Shown here one piece after another: positions 34,190 through 40,022 of a DNA stretch of 40,022 bases (positions are counted from its first letter, which is position 1; every line of letters starts with the position of its first letter). The notes under the pieces were generated by a model. That model worked only from the letters and a program-made list of their open reading frames with translations. It was not told the origin of the DNA and did not search any database. The stretch covers positions 1 through 40,022 of the forward strand of contig JALSHU010000049.1 in NCBI GenBank assembly GCA_026982075.1, written 5' to 3'. Source of the DNA: Sulfurovum sp. GTDB lineage: Bacteria > Campylobacterota > Campylobacteria > Campylobacterales > Sulfurovaceae. The translations under genes were made by a program, and so were the position numbers.

Positions 34190-35157
34190 ATTTCTCTCCT
34201 TTGTGGTAGCGAAGAAAATGCTATCAACAATAACAGTAAAGAAAGTCCTAAAGGATAGTAAAAATATTCTACCCTTTCTTTGACAGTGACTTCACCTTGT
34301 TGTTGATTTTGATATTTACTTCGTATAACAGAAACCAGTTGCATTATGTCTTCTGTTCCATTGGCTGCTATTACATAAGCACCACCATATTTCTTCGCCA
34401 ATTCGCCTAAGGCATCATTTCGTTGGCTCATCGCTATGGTGCCATCTTTTTGGCTTATAGCATTCCCATTTTCATCTATCACTGGTGCACCTTTTGTTGT
34501 ACCTACAAGTACCACATATAAATCTATATCATTGGCTTTTAAAATATCTGAAAAACCTGCTATAGCTTCTTCATCACCCCCATCTGTAAACAGTACAAGT
34601 ATTTTCGGTTTTTTCTCTTCAAGTAAAGATGCAACCTGTTCTCCCAAAGCAGAAAAATCTGTAGATCCCATGTTGATATACGTATCGTCTACACCATCTA
34701 TCATCATTTTTAGTGTCTCTTTATCTGAAGAGAATGGTGCCAAAACAAAAGGACTGTATGCAAAGGCTACCACACCTATCTCATCACTTGGCATCGCATC
34801 AAAAAATGTTGACATTTTCTTTTTTGCAAATGCTAGCCGGTTGGGGTATACATCTTTACTTCGCATAGATCCAGATATGTCTAATGCTGTCAATAATGTT
34901 AGTCCTTGTATCTCTACTTTTTTCTCTCCTGTTTCCATCACAGGACGTGCAAAGGCAACAATCATGAGAAACACGGCAACAAACATCAGGATATTACGTA
35001 TGGTCATTGACATACTCTCATCTGTAGCACTCAAACGTTTTAAAACTTTTTCATCAAAAATACGAGAGAGTCTCTCCTTATTTGTCAAAATTAAAAAAGT
35101 AAAAATAACAAAAGGAATAATAAGCATCCAAAAGAACTGTACATTTACAAAAGTCAT
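34186..35157 (-). CDS. batB: VWA domain protein (BatB-like)
   Basis: A 323-residue membrane protein with an N-terminal pair of transmembrane helices (about residues 8-25 and 55-73), a VWA domain (about 85-280) and a C-terminal helix (about 300-318). The MIDAS metal site is intact: DISGSM (about 92-97), the Thr loop and LFTDGGDEE. The VWA faces the periplasm or cytoplasm between the helices; Bat VWA proteins are thought to form complexes with each other and with the TPR protein. It starts directly after the batA stop (TAAATG), so it is tightly coupled. Confidence 0.84.
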   Translation of the reverse strand: MTFVNVQFFWMLIIPFVIFTFLILTNKERLSRIFDEKVLKRLSATDESMSMTIRNILMFVAVFLMIVAFARPVMETGEKKVEIQGLTLLTALDISGSMRSKDVYPNRLAFAKKKMSTFFDAMPSDEIGVVAFAYSPFVLAPFSSDKETLKMMIDGVDDTYINMGSTDFSALGEQVASLLEEKKPKILVLFTDGGDEEAIAGFSDILKANDIDLYVVLVGTTKGAPVIDENGNAISQKDGTIAMSQRNDALGELAKKYGGAYVIAANGTEDIMQLVSVIRSKYQNQQQGEVTVKERVEYFYYPLGLSLLLLLIAFSSLPQRREI

Positions 35158-36075
35158 TTATACTCCTTTACTATTTCTAAAATAGATAAATAAAAGTAAA
35201 GACATAATGGCTAAGAATAAAGGATACATATACAAATAGGTATGTTGTACTATCTTTTTATCATCTATTTTACTTGCTTCGAGTCTATCTATCTCTTCAT
35301 AGATTTTTTCTAATGTTGTGGCATCCCTTGCACCAAATGCCATACCTTTGCCTGCTTTTGCCAAAGCTTGTAAATATTGTCCATTATAATCTCGTGCATC
35401 TCCTATACCTATAGTATAAAGTTTTATGTCACGTTTTTCTATCAATTCGATGACATCAGAAAAAGGTACTTTAGACATATTGTCTACACCATCTGTAAGT
35501 AAGATGGCTATTCTTGATTTGGCTTTGCTCTTACTCAGAAGGTTATAACTCTGGACAATAGCATCGTTAATAGCTGTTCTCTTCCCTGCTGTACCCATCT
35601 GTTGCATTTTGGTAATATCGGTTAAAAACTTCTTCTCAAAAGTAAGTGGCGAAGCGATGAAAGCAATATCTGCAAATGTAACCATACCTATACGATCATT
35701 TTCGCGTTTTTTTATAAAATCCCCCACGACCTCTTTTACCACATCAAATTTGTTTCTCCACATATCATTGGGGTCAAAACCTCTTTGTCTCATAGAATCA
35801 CTTGAATCCAAAATCAATACGATATCTCGTCCTTCTTTTTTCGTATTGGAATACGTCTTGGTAATCACAGGTGACGCCAAGGCGATTACCGCAGTAGTGA
35901 TACCTATCCACTTTAATATATGCAACCATGATGACCTGCCTACGCTCTTAACCATAAGCGTTTTAACATGAGGGAAGAAGATAGCACGACTACGTTCCTT
36001 ACAAAACTTCGCACATACTATAAAAAGTAAAATACTTAACAATAACAATGGATATTCAAAACTAAATTGACTCAT
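35158..36075 (-). CDS. batA: VWA domain protein (BatA-like)
   Basis: A 305-residue paralogue of the next gene with N-terminal helices (about residues 7-22 and 50-68), a VWA domain (about 80-270) and a C-terminal helix. The MIDAS motif DSSDSM (about 85-90) and LLTDGVDN are intact. I chose the ATG at 36075 (MSQFSFEYP) because AGGTGG lies just before it; an earlier ATG at 36090 adds only a short Cys/Arg/Trp head. It overlaps the DUF4381-like gene by 14 bases. batA-batB is the standard VWA pair of Bat operons. Confidence 0.86.
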   Translation of the reverse strand: MSQFSFEYPLLLLSILLFIVCAKFCKERSRAIFFPHVKTLMVKSVGRSSWLHILKWIGITTAVIALASPVITKTYSNTKKEGRDIVLILDSSDSMRQRGFDPNDMWRNKFDVVKEVVGDFIKKRENDRIGMVTFADIAFIASPLTFEKKFLTDITKMQQMGTAGKRTAINDAIVQSYNLLSKSKAKSRIAILLTDGVDNMSKVPFSDVIELIEKRDIKLYTIGIGDARDYNGQYLQALAKAGKGMAFGARDATTLEKIYEEIDRLEASKIDDKKIVQHTYLYMYPLFLAIMSLLLFIYFRNSKGV

Positions 36076-36469
36076 CTGCCACCTGCACATATAGATTAAA
36101 TTTATTTCTAGTTTCTGGATCTATTTCATCTACAATTTTTTTATATTTATATTGTTCAAGCATGGGTTCTAGCTGAGAGAAAATCTCTTTCGTTCTCTCA
36201 TCTGTTGCCAAAAGGCGCGCATAGTGTGTCGCTTCATAGGCTGATTTTTTTGAATCTTTCCAGTCTATTTGTTTTAAAGCAGAAAGATAGCCTTTGGCAA
36301 GATTTGTTTGTCGATTATCCCACCATTTTTTTGCAACAAAAAATAAAATAGCCAATCCAAACGCCGTTACAAACACAATCAAACCCCAGTAAACATAATA
36401 TGAACTATCTGGTATCTCAAGCAAAGGCTTAATATCTCGTAGTTGTGCGCTTATATTATCTTCATTCAT
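36062..36469 (-). CDS. DUF4381-like membrane protein
   Basis: A 135-residue protein with one transmembrane helix (about residues 28-48, WGLIVFVTAFGLAILFFVA) followed by a helical cytoplasmic part. Its size, IPDSSYYVYWGLI motif and position between DUF58 and the first VWA gene fit the DUF4381 component of MoxR-DUF58-VWA operons. No catalytic motif is visible. It overlaps batA and starts four bases after DUF58. Function is inferred only from context. Confidence 0.7.
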   Translation of the reverse strand: MNEDNISAQLRDIKPLLEIPDSSYYVYWGLIVFVTAFGLAILFFVAKKWWDNRQTNLAKGYLSALKQIDWKDSKKSAYEATHYARLLATDERTKEIFSQLEPMLEQYKYKKIVDEIDPETRNKFNLYVQVADESI

Positions 36470-36473
36470 AGCG

Positions 36474-37301
36474 TTATCGCATCCTCTTCATCATTTTTAC
36501 AGTAGGCTCTTCATGGGTATATATCTTCGTAAACCGTACACCCTGTTTTTTAAACTGACTGTAAAGCTTTTCATCATTTTCATATAAAGCTTTTTTATAG
36601 TTTTGCAAGGTCCCTGCATCGACATCACCTTCAAAACTTTGTTTAGTTTCCATATCAATAAGTCTCAAATATCCCAATTCGCTTGGGTCTTCTTCAAACC
36701 TGTCACGTACTATAACTGCAAAGACATCATGCTTTTTTGAAAGAAGCTTTAAGTCTATATCTCCTACAAAATCAGAGATAATAAACAGCAAAGCTTTTTT
36801 CTTCAAACGTGCAACAAGTGTTTCTACCAATGTTTTGTAGTTTGCCTCTTTTCCTAGTGGGTCAAATGCAACAACATCTTCAACTGCTTTATGTACAGAA
36901 AAAAGTTTTTTACTGGGTTTAGAAAAATCATACATCTTGTCTGCATAAACCATATGTGAAAATAAATCAGCATTTTTCACTGCTGAAAACCCAAGTGTAG
37001 CTACCACTTCAGCAATGATATCAGACTTCTGTTTTACTGTTCCAAAATAGGTTGAACCCGAAAGCAAAGAGACTACCACTACATTAAGCTCTCTCTCCTC
37101 TTTATAAATTTTTACAAAAGGTTTACCAAGTTTTGCTGTGGTTTTCCAGTCTATTTTTCTAACATCATCACCATAGATATACTCACGAAGTTCTGCAAAC
37201 TCAAAGCCTTCACCCTGAAAGAATGAGGCATTGTTTCCCAACATGTCTCCATAGACTTGCTTTTTGGTTTTAAGTATGATTTTCTTTACTGTCTTAGTCA
37301 C
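36474..37301 (-). CDS. DUF58 domain protein (Bat operon)
   Basis: A 275-residue cytoplasmic protein. The DUF58 signature FAELREYIYGDDVRKIDWKTTAKLGKPFVKIYKEEREL (about residues 36-72, with the conserved D-x-R-x-I-D-W) is clear, followed by a VWA-like fold (VVVSLLSGSTYFGT, LLFIISDFVGDI). DUF58 proteins are nearly always encoded next to MoxR ATPases and are thought to be their clients or adaptors. It starts with GTG at 37301; AAGG lies nine bases upstream, and no in-frame ATG precedes the conserved region. Confidence 0.88.
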   Translation of the reverse strand: MTKTVKKIILKTKKQVYGDMLGNNASFFQGEGFEFAELREYIYGDDVRKIDWKTTAKLGKPFVKIYKEERELNVVVVSLLSGSTYFGTVKQKSDIIAEVVATLGFSAVKNADLFSHMVYADKMYDFSKPSKKLFSVHKAVEDVVAFDPLGKEANYKTLVETLVARLKKKALLFIISDFVGDIDLKLLSKKHDVFAVIVRDRFEEDPSELGYLRLIDMETKQSFEGDVDAGTLQNYKKALYENDEKLYSQFKKQGVRFTKIYTHEEPTVKMMKRMR

Positions 37302-37312
37302 TACATCTATCC

Positions 37313-38260
37313 TTATGGGATGGGAACCGCTGCAAGAATCTTTTCTATGATTTCATCTGTAGTCACATCTTCAGCCTGAGCCTCATAACTCAGTATAATA
37401 CGATGCCGTAATATCTCTTTGGCTATATAAGCTATCTCCATTGGTGACACATAATCTTGTCCTTTAAGATATGCTATAGCACGACTGGCTTTATACATAT
37501 CAATACTTGCTCTTGGAGATGCTCCAAACTCTATATATGCCTCTAGTTCTTCTAATCCATATACTTTAGGTTCACGCGTTGCTGCTACCAACTCGACGAT
37601 ATATGCTTCTACCTCTTCATCCATATGTACTTTCAGTGCCTCTTCCCTAATGGTATTAAGATCATTGAGTGTTGCCACTTGCTCTATCTCTTCAAAAGTA
37701 TCATTGGCTACACGCCTTGCGATTTCTAACTCTTCTTCTTTTGTGTTATAGCCCACTACAATTTTCATCATAAACCTGTCTAACTGTGCTTCAGGAAGCT
37801 CATATGCCCCTTCTTGTTCTACCGGGTTTTGTGTCGCCATCACTAGAAAAGGAAGGTCTATTTTAAATGTCTCATCCCCTATGGTAACCTGTCTCTCCTG
37901 CATCACTTCAAGCAGTGCTGATTGAACTTTCGCTGGAGCACGGTTGATTTCATCCGCAAGTAGCAGATTGGTAAAGATGGGACCTTGTTTTATTTTGAAA
38001 GTGTTGTTAGACGGATCATAGATTTCAGTACCTATAATATCAGAGGGAAGTAAATCTGGGGTAAACTGCACACGTTTAAAGTCTAAGCCCAATGTCTTAG
38101 CCAATGCATTCACTGCAGTGGTTTTAGCAAGTCCAGGAACACCTTCAAGAAGAATATGACCACGACAAAGCAGTCCTGCTAAAAGTCCTTCAACCATCTT
38201 GTCTTGACCGACAAGTACTTTGGAAATTTCTGTTTTAATATTTTGAATGATTTGACTCAA
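37313..38260 (-). CDS. MoxR family AAA+ ATPase
   Basis: A 315-residue AAA+ ATPase of the MoxR class. Walker A is GVPGLAKTT (about residues 40-48), Walker B is LLLADEINRAP (about 98-108), sensor 1 is MATQNPVEQEGAYELPEAQLDRFMMK and sensor 2 is GASPRAS. The VMQERQVT loop is typical. Such ATPases act as chaperone-like remodelers of VWA proteins. The gene starts with TTG at 38260, with AGGAG seven bases before it; the next in-frame ATG would remove 22 residues. It heads the Bat operon. Confidence 0.92.
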   Translation of the reverse strand: MSQIIQNIKTEISKVLVGQDKMVEGLLAGLLCRGHILLEGVPGLAKTTAVNALAKTLGLDFKRVQFTPDLLPSDIIGTEIYDPSNNTFKIKQGPIFTNLLLADEINRAPAKVQSALLEVMQERQVTIGDETFKIDLPFLVMATQNPVEQEGAYELPEAQLDRFMMKIVVGYNTKEEELEIARRVANDTFEEIEQVATLNDLNTIREEALKVHMDEEVEAYIVELVAATREPKVYGLEELEAYIEFGASPRASIDMYKASRAIAYLKGQDYVSPMEIAYIAKEILRHRIILSYEAQAEDVTTDEIIEKILAAVPIP

Positions 38261-38298
38261 GTTTTTCTCCTAAATATTTATAAGAGAAAGTTTACTTG

Positions 38299-38318
38299 AT
38301 TGAAGTTAATTGAAGTTT
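38299..38318 (-). repeat. 10-bp tandem direct repeat upstream of moxR
   Basis: ATTGAAGTTA (38299-38308) is followed at once by ATTGAAGTTT (38309-38318), differing in one base. It lies in the 92-base gap before the Bat operon. A period of one helical turn is what a dimeric regulator would see, but no regulator is recognised. A clear promoter for the operon was not found here. Confidence 0.5.
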
Positions 38319-38352
38319 AATGTAAAATACTGATTTATTCCTATTGTTTCTT

Positions 38353-39000
38353 CTAAAAGTCATACCTTAAACCAACAGACACTACATCCATATCAGGCAC
38401 ATCAGACTTAATGAGCAGTCGTTGATAATCTACAAATAAACTCCATCCCCTACCCTGATCTGCATATCCATCAAAGGTTCTATCATAGTTCGCATCATTT
38501 TCAAAATCACCCTCTCTGTCCGAGAGATCATATTCTAGCCCTATACCTGCTGCAAAACCATCATCACTATCAAAATAATTTGTTGTACTATCACCTAAAT
38601 TTTCTGTATACCCATACCCTAAAAGGGCATAGACATTCACTCTTTCACTCACAGGATATTGTGGTTTAGCGTAGAGTCCTATATGTTGCAGTGGTGCTCC
38701 TCCAACGGGTCCTTCATCTAAAAATGTTCTTATCCCTCTAGCTTCTATACCAAAGTATTCATTAAAGTCATACCCTCCTCGTATCATCGCACCATAAGTC
38801 ACATCTTCATACGTACAGCCTTTATTACAAGAGTCATTAAATTTAGCCCATACCAAACCTGCCCCAAGATACCAAGGAGAAATATCTTTTGGTATAGGTG
38901 CCACAACTGCTGCTACGGGAGCGACTGCTTTACCTCCCGCAAATATACTTGTCGTAAGTAATACTAACCCTAACAATATACTTTTAAATACTCTTTTCAT
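38353..39000 (-). CDS. Outer-membrane beta-barrel protein
   Basis: A 215-residue protein with a signal peptide (MKRVFKSILLGLVLLTTSIFAGG) and amphipathic strands (WYLGAGLVWAKFND, YGAMIRGGYDFNEYFGIEARG, LFVDYQRLLI). It ends in SVGLRYDF, with a C-terminal Phe as the Bam beta-signal. Eight to ten strands fit an OmpW/OmpA-like (OMP_b-brl) barrel. The ATG at 39000 sits in TAATG with the upstream gene's stop, so both are translationally coupled. A loop with two Cys (SCNKGCTYEDV) may form a disulfide. Confidence 0.82.
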   Translation of the reverse strand: MKRVFKSILLGLVLLTTSIFAGGKAVAPVAAVVAPIPKDISPWYLGAGLVWAKFNDSCNKGCTYEDVTYGAMIRGGYDFNEYFGIEARGIRTFLDEGPVGGAPLQHIGLYAKPQYPVSERVNVYALLGYGYTENLGDSTTNYFDSDDGFAAGIGLEYDLSDREGDFENDANYDRTFDGYADQGRGWSLFVDYQRLLIKSDVPDMDVVSVGLRYDF

Positions 39001-40022
39001 TATGATTCTCCTCTTTCTTCTTTGCGTGTAAAGTATAGTCCTAGCATCAAGGTAGCAAACATCAATAGTAACATACTGAACACATCCATTGCATCTCCAC
39101 TATCTGAAGCTTGCGAAGTAACACATTGTATATCTAAGTTTACTGTCGCTTCTGCTATATTTCCATTGGCATCTGTAATCGAATATCTGAATGTATCTGG
39201 CACATAGTTAATATCTGGGTTTGGCGTGTACAGTACTGTTGGATTACCATTGTTGTCATAAATAACTTCCAGTCTACCATGCTGTGGTTGTTCTAGTATA
39301 TCTATAAGGACGTTGCCACTAAAGCTGTCATTCCCCAGTATCAATGCCGTGATATCTGTTGCACCATACCGTGTAATAGTAATAACACCATCATCTGTTG
39401 CAGCTATCGATTGATTGTAAGTAACAGTTACCGATGCTGGAGGCAATGTATTATCCGATGCATCTTTTGCTATATATTGTATAGGAGTTGGATTACCTGT
39501 AAATCCTGCTTCTGGAGTAAAGGTTATCTGACCATTAGTACCAACTGTCCACGTTCCTTCACCCACTACTACTAAAGGGTCACCAGCTTGTGAAGTACCT
39601 ACAATTTGTACCGTTAAAGGGTTAACTCCTGCTATATCATTTGCAAGTATGTTTACTGTAACTGGCTGTCCAGGTATATTTCCGGCACTTATATCTGAAT
39701 TTATTGCCCCATCATCGTCCAAGATAGTACCTGTACCTGTATCTGATGTATTGCTCAATGTTCCCGCATCTACAGTTTTTACTGCAACTGTCATAGTCTC
39801 ATCACTTTCATCATTGACATCATCAGTAGTTGGGACATTCACCGTCCCTGTTGTTTGCCCTGCTGGAATGGTAATCTGTACATCTGTACTTGTATAGTCA
39901 CTCCCATCTGCTGTCCCATTGGTCATCTGAAATGTCACTGTTGTATCTGTCGCACTTGGGTTACTCAGTGTCACTGGGAATGCCAATATGCCTCCTTCTG
40001 TTATCGTCGCATCTCCGATAAT
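39000..40022 (-). CDS. Calx-beta/Ig-like surface protein with C-terminal anchor, partial (N-terminus beyond window)
   Basis: The last 340 codons of a larger secreted protein; the frame runs open to the right window edge. A Calx-beta domain is visible (ITEGGILAFPVTLSNP, NGTADGSDYTST, PAGQTTGTVNVPTTDDVNDESDETM, then ILDDDG). Two Ig/cadherin-like domains follow (about residues 120-290), including GNDSFSGNVLIDILEQPQHGRLEV, typical of large adhesins. The end is one hydrophobic helix (MDVFSMLLLMFATLMLGLY) flanked by SDSGDA and a basic TRKEERGES, the layout of a C-terminal sorting or membrane-anchor signal. No exact known CTERM class was recognised. It is coupled by TAATG to the barrel gene. Confidence 0.82.
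   Translation of the reverse strand: MIGDATITEGGILAFPVTLSNPSATDTTVTFQMTNGTADGSDYTSTDVQITIPAGQTTGTVNVPTTDDVNDESDETMTVAVKTVDAGTLSNTSDTGTGTILDDDGAINSDISAGNIPGQPVTVNILANDIAGVNPLTVQIVGTSQAGDPLVVVGEGTWTVGTNGQITFTPEAGFTGNPTPIQYIAKDASDNTLPPASVTVTYNQSIAATDDGVITITRYGATDITALILGNDSFSGNVLIDILEQPQHGRLEVIYDNNGNPTVLYTPNPDINYVPDTFRYSITDANGNIAEATVNLDIQCVTSQASDSGDAMDVFSMLLLMFATLMLGLYFTRKEERGES

Noticed and set aside
34436-35185. 249-codon plus-strand frame opposite the VWA gene
   Set aside because: It is antisense to a gene with intact VWA motifs. No family pattern and no Shine-Dalgarno were seen.

Overview
The window is AT-rich, densely packed bacterial chromosome, almost certainly from a Campylobacterota (Epsilonproteobacteria) of the Sulfurovum/Sulfurimonas type. 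The evidence is an HsrA-type orphan response regulator that nearly matches the Helicobacter HP1043 DNA-binding domain as I remember it, a shortened TsaB-like protein between lpxC and thrB, and the run lpxC-tsaB-thrB-ylxR-infB-rbfA-rimP-ribD, which resembles Campylobacter gene order. I see no insertion sequence, prophage, CRISPR array or integrase; this is chromosomal backbone.

Layout. 1-3200 (minus): the 5' part of serS, cut by the window edge, then a two-gene surface unit (Ig-like lipoprotein and small outer-membrane barrel). 3362-5571: a tRNA-Met(CAT) reading left and groES-groEL reading right from a 217-base divergent gap that holds two near-consensus promoters. 5612-22712 (all minus): a 17-kb co-directional block. 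In transcription order it holds nadA-nadC, a DHH phosphoesterase, an M23 endopeptidase, lpxC, tsaB-like, thrB, ylxR, infB, rbfA, rimP, ribD, ubiE, xseA and two tandem GGDEF/EAL proteins. 22919-26708 (plus): plsY-folB, the orphan regulator hsrA, and a ferredoxin-Ppx/GppA pair. 26740-29055 (minus): bamA, divergent from tyrA (plus). 30016-38260 (minus): an eight-gene Bat-type operon (MoxR, DUF58, DUF4381-like, two VWA proteins, TPR protein, BatD) ending in an unusual DUF389 membrane protein. 38353-40022 (minus): an outer-membrane barrel translationally coupled to a Calx-beta/Ig-like surface protein cut by the right edge.

Functional themes are NAD synthesis, lipid A and phospholipid synthesis, envelope assembly (BamA, M23, barrels), translation initiation and ribosome maturation, chaperonin, c-di-GMP turnover and the Bat stress module. 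The genes are mostly conserved housekeeping. The points most worth following are: (i) the DUF389 protein, whose N-terminal half looks like a catalytically dead diacylglycerol-kinase/YegS fold; (ii) the tandem EAL proteins, one with intact phosphodiesterase residues and one with a metal-ligand substitution, both with ruined GGDEF motifs; (iii) the highly structured hsrA leader; and (iv) the C-terminally anchored Calx-beta protein fused by TAATG coupling to a barrel. No intergenic stretch exceeds about 210 bases. Several genes use GTG or TTG starts supported by Shine-Dalgarno sequences, and several starts were moved from the longest possible frame. I found no clearly new multi-gene system.
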